Positions 1 through 10,104 are shown, numbered from the stretch's first letter. The stretch is DNA of 64,000 bases from Bacteroidota bacterium (GCA_003250395.1 QKGM01000002.1:1-64000), one strand, 5' to 3'. Numbers and translations: made by a program. The notes: generated by a model from the sequence alone, not told the origin.

Positions 1-2688
1 TATACCTTCACCGCCCACTTCCTGCCACCTCCAGTAGACCTTACAGGTTTGGCTATTCAGGATGCTGCCTATCTACAGTGGTTGGCACCTGTTGTACCAG
101 GCAAGAAATTGGCAGCCAATGCAACGAGTAATCTGCCGGTACAGATATCACAGCCCTCTTCCGATCAGTCAATAGAAAGTTCTTCGTACGTAGGTGATGT
201 TAACCTAACATATGTCCCCGGTCCAACAGATGCAGAGCTATATAATAACGGACCATTTGTCAATAGCCCGGGAACGGGAGCCGGCGGTGCAGATGAAAGT
301 ATTCTGCAAGGCGGCCTTGGAATGACCACCTATGGTTCAGGATGCCAGCAGACCGCAGGTAACAGTATCGCTGATGATGTGGTAGTTCCTTCAGCGTGGA
401 CAGTGAATGAGATGGATGTGTTTAGTTATCAGACCGGCTCATCGACGACCTCAACCTTCACCGGAGCCATGGTACGTGTATGGGATGGAGATCCTACCGC
501 AGGAGGCACTGTAATATGGGGAGATTTGACAACCAATATAATGACCTCAACCTCATGGACAAACGCCTATCGTAACGATGATGGCCCAGGCGGGTCAACA
601 AACCGTCCGATCATGAAGGTTACCTGTGACTTAGGCGGCTTATCCTTAGCTCCTGGCACCTATTGGTTTGAATGGACGCTGACAGGATCAGGTTCCAGTG
701 GCCCGTGGGCACCGGCAATCACCATCAATGGTCAAACCACCACAGGAAATGCTCTCCAGAATCAGTCAGGCACATGGGTAGCCCTGACAGACGTAGGCCC
801 ACAGGGTATGCCATTTGTACTACGCGGAAGCGGTGGTGGAGCAGCAGCAGATTGCATGGGTTATAATGTCTACCGTGATGGGATGTTGATCGCCTATGTA
901 GAAGCCCCGACGACGGAGTACTACGATCTGTATCTGAATCCGGCACAATACTGTTATACAGTAACAGCCGTTTATGATCTGGAACCGTTTGGCTTCCCAG
1001 TGGGGACAACCGATGAGTCACTTGAAGAAGGTCCAGCATGTGTGAATATTCAGTATGGAACGCCAATACCATGGATTGAAGAATGGAACAGCACGAACTT
1101 CAGTTATAACAACTGGTCGTTTGAGCCCGACCAGGGACATTGGAGAATCAGCAATGCAGTAGGTAACGGAGTACCGGCCGCCGAGTTCAACTGGGCAGCC
1201 CCAGAAACAGATTATAGTTATGCCTTGGTAACTCCGGCTCTCAATGCGTCAATATTCACTTGCGGTAAACTGATGCTTGACTTCGACCTTAAACTTGATG
1301 ATCGCAATCAAACGGCAGGAGAACTGCTAACAGTTGAGCTTTATTATAATGGTATGTGGAAGAAAATTACCGAGTTCAAGAATGAAGGTTCATTTGATTG
1401 GGAACCTAAGAGTTTTGAACTTACCAATGGAATTGGTAAGGCAGTGAAGGTACGTTTTGTTGCTCATGGTGATAATTCTGCTGATATCATTGCCTGGTAT
1501 GTGGATAATATCAGTGTATATCCTGTTCTTCCCCCTGCATCAAATCTTTTCGGCACTCAGGACAATCAAATCATCGATTTGATTTGGAATAGTGCAATTT
1601 GTGTTGAGAGTGGAGGAGGGGTTGCCGCCAATTATATTCTTGATGATGGTTCGTTTGAGAATGGTTGGGCTATTAACCCGGGTTATAGTTCATGGATTGG
1701 TAATGAGTTTGCTACAACTGATGCAGGGATGTTAACCTCTGTCGATATATATTTTATGGTTAATGGCTCTGCTGGAAGTGACCAACTTACGATAGATATT
1801 TTTGATGAAAATCAGGTAGTTGTAGGAACAAGCGATCCATTTACACCATCTAATGATGATTTTGTAACTGTAGAGCTTAACAATATACCGTTTAGTGGTA
1901 CATTTTATGCAATGGTTCATTGGAATTTGAATGCTAGCGCTACCAACTATTTAGGATTGGACGAAGATGGACCAAATGCCGCTTCCGACCCGGAATGGTA
2001 CTTCGATGGTTCTACCTGGGATAAATTCTCTAATATGGGATATAATGGTGGGGTCTTTGGAATACGTGCACATGCAATGGTTGGTGATGGTGGTAAAGAT
2101 GTAGTCTATGGCCAATTATCAGACTTTACACCAAATCATACAACAGAAGCACCTTCTTCACTTGTATCTGCTAATCGTAGTGTTGTTACACGTAATATAG
2201 CTCAAAGTAATAAATTAGATTTGAGTGATTTTACACGTGGTGGTGTGCTTGGTTATAATGTATATCGTGACGGTGTTTTACTAAATAATACACCAGTGAC
2301 TGATACTACTTATCAAGATTTAGACCTCGAAGCAGGAGCTATATATTGTTATGAAGTGAAGGCAGTTTATGAAAGCTTCACAGGCACTATGGAATCATCT
2401 GCAACAGAGCCATGGTGTTCAGAATATGTTGGTATAGCTAATGCAGGTATGATAGGCATTACAGTATACCCTAACCCTGTAACTGATTTATTGACAATTA
2501 AGTCTGGTATTGACATAAGTCAAATGGAATTAATTAATTACATTGGTCAAGTTGTACTCAAACGGTCTGTCACTGGTCAGGGAACTTATATATTAAATGT
2601 AAGCGAACTGGAATCGGGAATTTACTTCCTTAAATTCTATACTCAGGATGGTAGTATTAGTTTTGAACGTGTGACTATTACGAAGTAG
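1..2688 (+). CDS. Large secreted T9SS cargo protein (5' end outside window)
   Basis: The frame is open from base 1, so the gene begins upstream; 895 residues and the stop are in the window. It has the plan of a secreted multidomain Bacteroidota protein. Fibronectin-III-like units (GYNVYRDG motif near 856-985 and 2241-2375) alternate with beta-sandwich segments ending in WYVDNI. The C-terminus (about 2430-2688) is a T9SS type A sorting domain: VYPNP motif, a central INYIGQVV strand and a final ESGIYFLKF strand. It should pass the outer membrane by type IX secretion and be anchored to or released from the surface. No catalytic domain is visible. It is colinear with residues 906-1799 of the next gene, so the two are tandem paralogs. 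The first half is richer in GC than the second half. An adhesin-like role is only a guess. Confidence 0.9.
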   Translation, partial: YTFTAHFLPPPVDLTGLAIQDAAYLQWLAPVVPGKKLAANATSNLPVQISQPSSDQSIESSSYVGDVNLTYVPGPTDAELYNNGPFVNSPGTGAGGADESILQGGLGMTTYGSGCQQTAGNSIADDVVVPSAWTVNEMDVFSYQTGSSTTSTFTGAMVRVWDGDPTAGGTVIWGDLTTNIMTSTSWTNAYRNDDGPGGSTNRPIMKVTCDLGGLSLAPGTYWFEWTLTGSGSSGPWAPAITINGQTTTGNALQNQSGTWVALTDVGPQGMPFVLRGSGGGAAADCMGYNVYRDGMLIAYVEAPTTEYYDLYLNPAQYCYTVTAVYDLEPFGFPVGTTDESLEEGPACVNIQYGTPIPWIEEWNSTNFSYNNWSFEPDQGHWRISNAVGNGVPAAEFNWAAPETDYSYALVTPALNASIFTCGKLMLDFDLKLDDRNQTAGELLTVELYYNGMWKKITEFKNEGSFDWEPKSFELTNGIGKAVKVRFVAHGDNSADIIAWYVDNISVYPVLPPASNLFGTQDNQIIDLIWNSAICVESGGGVAANYILDDGSFENGWAINPGYSSWIGNEFATTDAGMLTSVDIYFMVNGSAGSDQLTIDIFDENQVVVGTSDPFTPSNDDFVTVELNNIPFSGTFYAMVHWNLNASATNYLGLDEDGPNAASDPEWYFDGSTWDKFSNMGYNGGVFGIRAHAMVGDGGKDVVYGQLSDFTPNHTTEAPSSLVSANRSVVTRNIAQSNKLDLSDFTRGGVLGYNVYRDGVLLNNTPVTDTTYQDLDLEAGAIYCYEVKAVYESFTGTMESSATEPWCSEYVGIANAGMIGITVYPNPVTDLLTIKSGIDISQMELINYIGQVVLKRSVTGQGTYILNVSELESGIYFLKFYTQDGSISFERVTITK

Positions 2689-2730
2689 TTTTGATAGATT
2701 AGTATTTCGGGTATATTCCCGAGAGATAAG

Positions 2731-2757
2731 GCCTCCCTGTAAAGGGAGGCTTTTTTT
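2731..2757 (+). terminator. Rho-independent terminator after first T9SS gene
   Basis: A perfect 8-bp stem (GCCTCCCT at 2731-2738, AGGGAGGC at 2743-2750) closes a GTAA loop and is followed by seven T. It lies 43 bases after the stop at 2688. Confidence 0.9.
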
Positions 2758-2965
2758 AATTTAGGAGTTTCGGGAAATCAATGATTTGAGCATTATTCGT
2801 AAGAAAATTGATTAAATTATCTTTTTCTCAGGCAACCTTTATTCCTGACGTTAGTCTGAACCTATAATTACAAGAATGCTTTTTGGCAAAATGTAATTAT
2901 ATGGAGGCAGTTCTTTTAGATGATAACCGGTGATTTTGACTTTTATAATTCAAATGTCAAAAATG

Positions 2966-2996
2966 TTGAAAGAGTACTGGAAAAAAATTATCTTTG
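2966..2996 (+). promoter_or_regulatory. Bacteroidota promoter for the 1799-aa T9SS gene
   Basis: TTG at 2966-2968, a 20-base spacer and TATCTTTG at 2989-2996 fit the Bacteroidota -33/-7 consensus (TTG, about 20, TAnnTTTG) exactly. Transcription would start near 3000, which gives the gene at 3338 an unusually long leader of about 335 bases. Confidence 0.7.
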
Positions 2997-3337
2997 CGGA
3001 CTGATTCCGTTTTTACGGATCTATTGTCTAAGTCTATGAGGAAGATGAACGCATTGAAAGCGTTTGTTGCTGAGGAATGGGGACTTCAGTTACAGACGGA
3101 GTATTTTGTATTATTACAAATAGTATTTGGGCGGTTTAAGACCAATCCCATCTTAAAGGGTGTATCCTGCACCAGTTCCATTCATTTTCTTCTGAATTCC
3201 CACCGTAAGGGTTATATTTCAAATGTAAATATACTCTGAAAGTTTTCGAGGTATTTTCCTTAAAAAGGTTTATGCCTGCTTTTTTGTTGTAAAACGATTT
3301 TATTACCCTTTTATAACTAATTTTTTAACCTAACACA
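2997..3337 (+). other. Long untranslated leader, no supported gene
   Basis: Between the predicted start of transcription and the ATG at 3338 are about 335 bases. An open frame of 81 codons (2994-3239) begins at a TTG inside the -7 element, so it is unlikely to be a gene in that form. A shorter in-frame ATG lies near 3036. I recognise no riboswitch. The leader could hold a regulatory structure or a leader peptide. Confidence 0.4.
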
Positions 3338-6300
3338 ATGTCTATGCGATTCATTACCCAAACATTGCGGACCTTGGCAGCCCTCTTAACAATTGGCTTC
3401 CTGTCAGCAACGTCGGTCAACGCTCAGCTGTTGACCGAGAGTTTTGAAAACGGAGGTGCTGTTCCCGCCAATTGGGCAACAGAGGCTGTTACAGGTACTG
3501 CTGGTACTCTGACTTTCGTTACAAGCTCTACTTACCCCACGATTTCTACCGCGGCTAATGGTAGTTATTTCGTGAAATTTAATTCTTTCAGTGCAAATTC
3601 AGCCAATTCAAACAGGCTGAAAACAACTGCAAGTTTTTCAACCGTTGATTATTTAAACGTGGTTGTAAATTTCAGCTGGTATGAAGATGGTGGTTATACT
3701 TCAAACGCTGATAAGGTAACTGTCCAATGGTCAACTGATGGGACTTCATGGACTAGCGCTGGTGATTTCCTACGCTACAATGCAGTTGAAGGTTGGAAAG
3801 ATAAATCAGTTACTTTACCGGTTGGTGCCAATAATCAGGCAAATCTTTACCTTGCCTTTTTATTTACTTCTGCTTATGGTAACAATTGTAGTTTAGATAA
3901 TGTTGTTGTAACAGCAACCAGCTCAATCGCTGCCAATTTATCAGGAGTTATTACGAATGCTGCAACTGGTTTGCCCATTCTTGGTGCCAAGATTATGGTC
4001 GGAGATAGCCTCACTTATTCTGATCTAAGTGGTACTTATCATATGGATCTTCTTGGTGGACCTGCCTCAATGATCGTTGAAAAAGAGGGATTTGAAAACT
4101 TTATTGCTAACCTTACTTTGGTTGCTGGAGCAAATACACAAGATGCAGCTCTTCTCGAAAATACAGCGGCTCCTAGTGTTGTACTTGCTACCCTCAATAC
4201 AGGGCAAACTGCAGTAAATCTTACCTGGGGCCTCCCACAAAGTGGATATGAAATTATCTATGATGATGGAGTATTTGAAAACATGACAACCTGGGCTACA
4301 GAAGGAAATATTAATGCTTTGAAATTTACACCTATCAATCAATATCCTGTAACGATTACTGGAGGTTCAGTATTTATTGGTGATGGAAATTTCCCAGTAG
4401 GTGGCAATCCTTTGACACCATTTGAAATGGCTGTCTATGATGACGATGGTGCTTTAGGTTATCCCAACACTGAACTCGGTGTGATTACAGTTACACCAAC
4501 TCATGCTGGTTGGGTAGAATTTGATTTTCCGGAAGGAATTAGCATTAGTAGTGGTAATTTTTACCTTGGTATGATCCAAGGGGGTAACCATCCCAACTGC
4601 GCTCCTTTGGGTATCGACGAAACTAACCCTAGCATGCGTAGCTACTCTAAGTATGCCTCAGCAAATGGACCTTGGGTTCCTGCTGGTTATAATGATTTCA
4701 TGATTCGTGCAAAAGTTATTGGTGCAGGTGGTCCTGGCGACTTGGCTGTTAGTGCTTCAACTGGAATGATGATAGAAAAAACTCGTATTTCCAGAGGCTC
4801 AATTCCAATGCGTTCTGTTAAAATGGTCTCTGGTATTGAAGGAGAGGCTAAATATGCTCCATTAGATAATGGCGATAATGTTGATGGTTTATTGAGTTAC
4901 CAGGTGTACCGTCTTATTCAGGGTCAGGAAGGCAATGAAGCCTTATGGTCATCAATTGGTATGCCTTCTACCACAAATATGGTAGATAATAGCTGGCCAA
5001 CTCTTCCCAATGGAGCCTATCGTTGGGCAGTAAAAGCCAAATATACCGGTGACCGCTGGTCTGAACCTACTTTTTCTAATGTCATTGGAAAAGGTTGGAC
5101 TGCTTTGGTAAATTTCAATATTACTTTATCTTCTGTTGGTGCCATTCCTGAAGGTGTAAGCATCACAATGCAGAATACATTATTAAGTGATACTAACTAT
5201 AATGCAGTTACTCCGGCTACCGGTCACATTGCATTTAACACTGTTTGGAAAGGAAACTATGACATAACAGTCTATAAATTTGGTTACGATGCCTATACAG
5301 CCAATGTTGATATTAATGGTGATAAAACTTTTGATATCTTGTTGGGCGAAACCCGTTGGGCTCCTTTTAATCTATATGTAGATGATCGTACTCTTGAAGC
5401 TGTTTGGAATGCTCCGATACCAATGGTTGCTTTGTTTGAAGATCATTTTACAAGTGGTAGTTTTGCCACTGAAGGTTGGACAGTTGAAGGTGGAAACTGG
5501 GGAATTACGACCAGTATCGGACAACCTGCACCAAGTGCTATTTTCGATTATAGCCCTCAGGTTTCCAATTATTCTCAATCTATTGTCACTCCTGAGATTG
5601 TAGGTGTTGGTTCTCCTGTACTGGAGCTTCGCTACGATATCATGCTCGATAACTATGGCACAACCAATGAAAACCAAATGGCAGTTGAGATTTGGGATGG
5701 AACAAATTGGAATCGGTTGAAGAATTATACCAATATGGGTGGTAGCATTGGCTGGACATCAGAATCCGTAAGTTTAAGTGCTTATACATGGGATACATTT
5801 AAAATCAGATTTAATGCGTATGGTGTTGATTCTTATGATATTAACAATTGGAATATTGATAATGTTATGGTATTAGCCAAGCAGGGTTCTGATAAGAGCA
5901 AACTTGGATACAATGTGTACCTAGATGATGTACAGATTGCTTTTACTGTAGATACTACTTACCTACTACCCGCTAACATCATTACTTATGGTCAAACCTA
6001 CACTGCATGTGTTGATGCCGCTTATGAAAGTGGAACATCTGATAGGGATTGTTATACTTTTACAGCCCATTTCCTGCCTGCCCCACGTGACCTCGCAGCA
6101 ATTGCAATTCAGGATGCTGCATATTTAACATGGCTTGCACCTGTAATGCCTGGAAAAAAACTTAGCGAGAATGCTACTGCAAATCTTCCGGTAATTGTTG
6201 CTCAACCTTCAGTTGAGGTTTCTTCAAACAATAATGGTTATATTGGTTCAGTTCAACTAGTTGGTAATCCAAATCCGACAGATGCAGAACTTTTCAATAA

Positions 6301-8737
6301 TGGCCCGTTCGTGAACAGCCCTGGTACTGGTTCTGGTGGTGCTGATGAAAGTATCCTTCAGACAGGTCTTGGAATGACTTCTTATGGATCTGGTTGTCAG
6401 CAGACCGCTGGTAACAGTATTGCTGATGATGTAGTTGTTCCTTCAGCGTGGACTGTTGATGAACTTGATGTATTCACCTATCAGACCGGTTCGACTACCA
6501 CTTCAACAATCACCGGAGCAATGGTTAGAGTTTGGAATGGTGATCCTATGGCTGGCGGCACTGTAATATGGGGTGATCTTACAACCAATGTTATGACATC
6601 TACTTCTTGGACTAATGCTTATCGTAATGATGATGGTCCTGGTGGTTCAACAAACCGTCCTATTATGAAAGTTACCTGTAATATTGGCGGATTAGCTCTT
6701 GCTCCTGGCACATATTGGTTCGAATGGACATTAACTGGATCTGGATCAAGTGGACCATGGGCACCTGCTATTACGATTAATGGTCAAACAGAAACTGGTA
6801 ATGCTATCCAAAATCAATCTGGAACCTGGGTGACTCTTACAGATGTTGGAGCTCAGGGTATGCCTTTTGTCCTCCGTGGAAGCGGTGGTGGAAGCTCCTC
6901 AGATGTTATGGGATACAATATCTATCGCGATGGTTTACTCATTGACTACGTTGGTGCTGATACTCTTGAATACTATGACTTGTATTTGAACCCAGGTAAC
7001 TATTGTTATGATGTTACTGCAGTTTATGATCTTACCCAGTTTGGTATGACTGGTACTGCTGAATCACTTGAAGAAGGTCCTGCTTGTATTAATATTAATT
7101 ATGGCGTTCCTGCTCCTTTCATTGAAGAGTGGAATAGCACTAACTTCTCATATAACAGTTGGTCATTTGAACCTAACCAGGGACATTGGAGAATCAGCAA
7201 TTCTATCGGTAATGGCGTTCCTGCTGCCGAGTTCAATTGGGCTTCACCAGAGGATGATTATAGTTATGCTATGATTACTCCAGCCATCAATGCTTCAATC
7301 TTCACTTGCGGAAAACTGATGCTTGATTTTGATCTGAAATTGGATGACCGTAACCAAACTGCTAAAGAAATCCTTACCGTTGACCTTTATTTCAATGGTA
7401 ACTGGAAAAAGATTGGTGAATATAAAAATGAAGGTTCTTTCGATTGGAACACTAAGAGTATTGAACTGACTGGTGGACTTGGAAAAGCTGTAAAGGTTCG
7501 TTTTGTTGCTCATGGCGAAAACACAGCTGATATAGTTGCCTGGTATGTTGACAATATTAAAGTATATCCTGTATTACCCCCGGCTTCTAACCTGGTTGGA
7601 GTACAAAACCAGTTCGATCTTAAGCTTACCTGGAATTCTGCTATCTGTGTTGAAGGTGGTGCAGGAACAATTGCTAATTATGTTCTCGATGATGGTTCAT
7701 TTGAGAATGGTTGGTCAATTAATCCTGGTTACAGCTCATGGTTTGGTAACGAGTTTGCTACAACCGATGCGGGTGTACTTACCTCTGTAGACCTCTACTT
7801 TATGGCTAATGCAAGTGCTGGTAGTGACCAACTGACTGTTGATATTTTTGATGAGAATAAAGTTCTAGTTGGAACAAGTGATCCTTTCAATGTTCCTACT
7901 GATGACTTTGTAACTGTTGAACTAAGTAACATTCCTTTCAATGGTACCTTCTTCGCAATGGTACATTGGGATAACTGTGCTGCTGCAACTAACTATTTTG
8001 GTATCGACGAAGACGGTCCTAATGCTGCTGCTGATCCTGAATGGTATTTCGATGGTTCTGCTTGGGACAAGATGTCAAATATGGGATATAATGGTGGTGT
8101 ATTCGGTGTTCGTGCTCATGCTCTAGTTGGTAAATCTGCCAAGGGTGTTGTTTACGGATCACTGTCAACTTTCACTCCTTCCTCAACTACCATTGCACCT
8201 GCTTCTATCAGTGCTGCTAATCGTAGTGTTGTTACTAATAACATTGCCACCAGTTCCAAGATTGACCTGAGTGATATCGTTCGCGCTGGTGTTGTTGGTT
8301 ATAACGTTTATCGTGACGGTGTTCTTCTGAATACTGCTCCTTTGACTGATACAACCTACAATGATCTCAATGTTCCTGAAGGTAATACTTTCTGCTACAC
8401 TGTGAAGGCTGTTTACAATGGATTCAGCTCAATTATGGAGTCTGCTCCTACGAATGAAGTTTGTTTCAACTTCTTTGTTGGTGTTGAAAATGCAAGTGTT
8501 GATGGAATTAAGGTTTATCCAAACCCAGCTACAGATCAGATAACTGTTGAAGCTATTGCAAATGTTCGTAACATCACCCTGATAAACTATCTTGGACAGC
8601 CTGTTATGAATATGGATGTTAATGGTCAGAGTTCCCAACAGCTGAATGTCAGCAATCTTGAAAGTGGCATTTATTTCGTCCGCTTTACTACTGCTGATGG
8701 TTCAGTTTCTATGGAGCGTATTACTATCACCAGATAA
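3338..8737 (+). CDS. Giant secreted T9SS cargo protein, 1799 aa
   Basis: The protein starts with a signal peptide (residues 1-29, cleavage after VNAQ). Next come a choice-of-anchor J/MAM-like sandwich (about 30-195, opening with LLTESFENGG) and a carboxypeptidase-regulatory-like domain (about 200-265, LSGVITNAATGLPILGAKI). Several beta-sandwich and fibronectin-III-like units follow (GYNVYLDD, GYNIYRDG and GYNVYRDG). The last ~85 residues are a T9SS type A sorting domain (VYPNPATD, ESGIYFVRF). Residues 906-1799 repeat the preceding gene with few indels. It is presumably a surface or released structural protein or adhesin; no peptidase or glycosidase catalytic motif is visible. It has its own promoter and terminator, so it is a separate transcription unit. 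The start at 3338 is an ATG followed directly by the signal peptide; an in-frame ATG two codons later is an alternative. Confidence 0.92.
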   Translation: MSMRFITQTLRTLAALLTIGFLSATSVNAQLLTESFENGGAVPANWATEAVTGTAGTLTFVTSSTYPTISTAANGSYFVKFNSFSANSANSNRLKTTASFSTVDYLNVVVNFSWYEDGGYTSNADKVTVQWSTDGTSWTSAGDFLRYNAVEGWKDKSVTLPVGANNQANLYLAFLFTSAYGNNCSLDNVVVTATSSIAANLSGVITNAATGLPILGAKIMVGDSLTYSDLSGTYHMDLLGGPASMIVEKEGFENFIANLTLVAGANTQDAALLENTAAPSVVLATLNTGQTAVNLTWGLPQSGYEIIYDDGVFENMTTWATEGNINALKFTPINQYPVTITGGSVFIGDGNFPVGGNPLTPFEMAVYDDDGALGYPNTELGVITVTPTHAGWVEFDFPEGISISSGNFYLGMIQGGNHPNCAPLGIDETNPSMRSYSKYASANGPWVPAGYNDFMIRAKVIGAGGPGDLAVSASTGMMIEKTRISRGSIPMRSVKMVSGIEGEAKYAPLDNGDNVDGLLSYQVYRLIQGQEGNEALWSSIGMPSTTNMVDNSWPTLPNGAYRWAVKAKYTGDRWSEPTFSNVIGKGWTALVNFNITLSSVGAIPEGVSITMQNTLLSDTNYNAVTPATGHIAFNTVWKGNYDITVYKFGYDAYTANVDINGDKTFDILLGETRWAPFNLYVDDRTLEAVWNAPIPMVALFEDHFTSGSFATEGWTVEGGNWGITTSIGQPAPSAIFDYSPQVSNYSQSIVTPEIVGVGSPVLELRYDIMLDNYGTTNENQMAVEIWDGTNWNRLKNYTNMGGSIGWTSESVSLSAYTWDTFKIRFNAYGVDSYDINNWNIDNVMVLAKQGSDKSKLGYNVYLDDVQIAFTVDTTYLLPANIITYGQTYTACVDAAYESGTSDRDCYTFTAHFLPAPRDLAAIAIQDAAYLTWLAPVMPGKKLSENATANLPVIVAQPSVEVSSNNNGYIGSVQLVGNPNPTDAELFNNGPFVNSPGTGSGGADESILQTGLGMTSYGSGCQQTAGNSIADDVVVPSAWTVDELDVFTYQTGSTTTSTITGAMVRVWNGDPMAGGTVIWGDLTTNVMTSTSWTNAYRNDDGPGGSTNRPIMKVTCNIGGLALAPGTYWFEWTLTGSGSSGPWAPAITINGQTETGNAIQNQSGTWVTLTDVGAQGMPFVLRGSGGGSSSDVMGYNIYRDGLLIDYVGADTLEYYDLYLNPGNYCYDVTAVYDLTQFGMTGTAESLEEGPACININYGVPAPFIEEWNSTNFSYNSWSFEPNQGHWRISNSIGNGVPAAEFNWASPEDDYSYAMITPAINASIFTCGKLMLDFDLKLDDRNQTAKEILTVDLYFNGNWKKIGEYKNEGSFDWNTKSIELTGGLGKAVKVRFVAHGENTADIVAWYVDNIKVYPVLPPASNLVGVQNQFDLKLTWNSAICVEGGAGTIANYVLDDGSFENGWSINPGYSSWFGNEFATTDAGVLTSVDLYFMANASAGSDQLTVDIFDENKVLVGTSDPFNVPTDDFVTVELSNIPFNGTFFAMVHWDNCAAATNYFGIDEDGPNAAADPEWYFDGSAWDKMSNMGYNGGVFGVRAHALVGKSAKGVVYGSLSTFTPSSTTIAPASISAANRSVVTNNIATSSKIDLSDIVRAGVVGYNVYRDGVLLNTAPLTDTTYNDLNVPEGNTFCYTVKAVYNGFSSIMESAPTNEVCFNFFVGVENASVDGIKVYPNPATDQITVEAIANVRNITLINYLGQPVMNMDVNGQSSQQLNVSNLESGIYFVRFTTADGSVSMERITITR

Positions 8738-8765
8738 TTCAATCTGATTATACTGATTTCGTTAT

Positions 8766-8797
8766 AAAAGGCCACCTGTTTAGGTGGCCTTTTTTTA
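8766..8797 (+). terminator. Rho-independent terminator after giant T9SS gene
   Basis: The stem AGGCCACCT/AGGTGGCCT, with extra A-T pairs at the base, closes a GTTT loop (8778-8781) and is followed by a run of T. It starts about 30 bases after the stop. Confidence 0.9.
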
Positions 8798-8887
8798 TTA
8801 ACCTATTAAAGAAGATGTCGTAAAGTTTATCTATACAATTTCAATTCTCCTCATTTTTATTTGGGTTATTAGATGATTGATTCTTCC

Positions 8888-8895
8888 TATATTTG
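8888..8895 (+). promoter_or_regulatory. Possible -7 promoter element (TATATTTG)
   Basis: TATATTTG matches TAnnTTTG and lies 17 bases upstream of the ATG at 8913. The nearest TTG (8861-8863) is 24 bases away, which is too far for a good -33 element. Confidence 0.35.
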
Positions 8896-8912
8896 CTGCA
8901 TAATTTCATTGT

Positions 8913-9263
8913 ATGCTGGGTATTAAGGTTTCAACATCTAAGTTGTTAATTTTAATTATAGTCGGGAATATTTTCCTGATTTATTGTAGATTAGCAACAT
9001 GTTGTAGCTCCAATTATCATGGAGAAATGCATGTGTACCCTACTGAACAATCTGCGCACCACAGGTTATCAGAACCTGTTAATTCAATTGTTGCCGGTCC
9101 CGTTCAACTTAACTTCAAACCTTCCAAATGGCAGCCTTTGGCACTTGAGTTTTTGTCATTGGATTTACTTCCACAATATTTCTATCGTACTGGAAGAAAA
9201 TCTGCCGTTTTCAGATGTATAAAAGCATCATTACTTCTGTTCCCATTTCACGAATTCTGGTAA
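8913..9263 (+). CDS. Doubtful small hypothetical protein, 116 aa
   Basis: The open frame begins with ATG just after a possible -7 element. Its first 27 residues form one hydrophobic segment (KLLILIIVGNIFLIY) followed by RLATCC, so a signal anchor or lipoprotein-like N-terminus is conceivable. The remainder resembles no family I know, and another frame is also open across 9019-9222, which weakens the case. I keep it as a candidate because of the promoter and the N-terminal hydrophobic segment. Confidence 0.25.
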   Translation: MLGIKVSTSKLLILIIVGNIFLIYCRLATCCSSNYHGEMHVYPTEQSAHHRLSEPVNSIVAGPVQLNFKPSKWQPLALEFLSLDLLPQYFYRTGRKSAVFRCIKASLLLFPFHEFW

Positions 9264-9438
9264 TCACGCTTTCCATTTTTTATTCTCTGAGGCAAAACTG
9301 CTTTAAGTTTTATTAAACATTATTATAGAGTCGGGCACTTATTGCTTCGGTTTTATACTGGATCGGAGTCGAATTACTTTTATAGTAATTATGAAGATTC
9401 TTGAATAAGTGTTAATTATTTTTCTAACTCAAACAAAG

Positions 9439-9933
9439 ATGGATACAAGTGTAGTGATTATGGGGCTTATTATTACAACCTTATTTATAATTCCCTTCTA
9501 TTTTGCATTTCGAAATGGACGTAAAGGAAACAGCTCGTTAGTCAGGCTTTTCAACGAAGAGGCTCATCGGCAAAAGATTACTGTTTCTAAACTTGGATTA
9601 TTCGGGAAGAAAGGCTTTATTATAGATGCCAAGACCGGGACTTTCCTGTGGTGCGATTCTATTGATAATAGGATTATAGACAGTCGTCTGATTGAAATCG
9701 GTAATGCATTAGAGTGCCGTGTGTTAGTGAATAATCAGATTTGGTCTGGCCGGGGAAACAGTAACCATCAGATTACTAATGTGAAAATTCGTTTTACATT
9801 TACTCGGGGAGAGCAAATGCAGGAAAGTGTAACAGTTTTTGATTTTCAAAGCGAGGATCCGATGGCTGCTTTTGATGCGATTGATTTTGCCACAAAATGG
9901 TGCTGTTATTTAAAACCTTATCTGACTAGGTAA
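9439..9933 (+). CDS. Hypothetical single-pass membrane protein, 164 aa
   Basis: The longest open frame starts with GTG at 9409, but the ATG at 9439 gives a standard N-terminus (MDTSVVIMG) followed by one membrane helix to about residue 23. A basic stretch (RNGRKGNSS) comes next, then a soluble cytoplasmic-looking domain of mixed alpha/beta composition (about 30-164). I do not recognise the family. It has no close neighbour on its strand and a terminator follows. Codon use is like that of its neighbours, and the membrane helix plus a well-ordered end support a real gene. Confidence 0.65.
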   Translation: MDTSVVIMGLIITTLFIIPFYFAFRNGRKGNSSLVRLFNEEAHRQKITVSKLGLFGKKGFIIDAKTGTFLWCDSIDNRIIDSRLIEIGNALECRVLVNNQIWSGRGNSNHQITNVKIRFTFTRGEQMQESVTVFDFQSEDPMAAFDAIDFATKWCCYLKPYLTR

Positions 9934-9950
9934 TTACTCTTTTAGAATAT

Positions 9951-9990
9951 TATAGGTCGGGTTTACTGTAGAAATCCGGCCTATAATAAT
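9951..9990 (+). terminator. Likely terminator after the 164-aa protein gene
   Basis: A stem of about 14 bp with two G-T pairs (TATAGG at 9951 pairing with CCTATA near 9979) closes a 7-base loop. T-rich sequence follows within a few bases on the plus strand. There is no T run on the minus side. Confidence 0.6.
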
Positions 9991-10104
9991 TTTTGATCGA
10001 TTATTTGATAATTTATTATAAACCTTCCTTTGGTCAAAACGATCTATCCGAAAGTTATTTACAATAAATCTGTAAACCTATTTGGGAACATACAGAGAGT
10101 CAGC

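Larger units (their letters stand above)
8738..9438. other. Mostly gene-poor interval
   Basis: Apart from the terminator at 8766-8797 and one doubtful open frame (8913-9263), this 700-base AT-rich stretch shows no recognisable gene, RNA or repeat. Confidence 0.5.

Noticed and set aside
725..1072. 115-codon open frame on the minus strand
   Set aside because: It is antisense to a conserved T9SS protein and its composition (many Arg, His, Ser, Leu) is typical of a shadow frame.
2994..3239. 81-codon open frame on the plus strand
   Set aside because: It starts at a TTG inside a strong -7 element, so the start would be upstream of the transcription start; no family similarity is seen.
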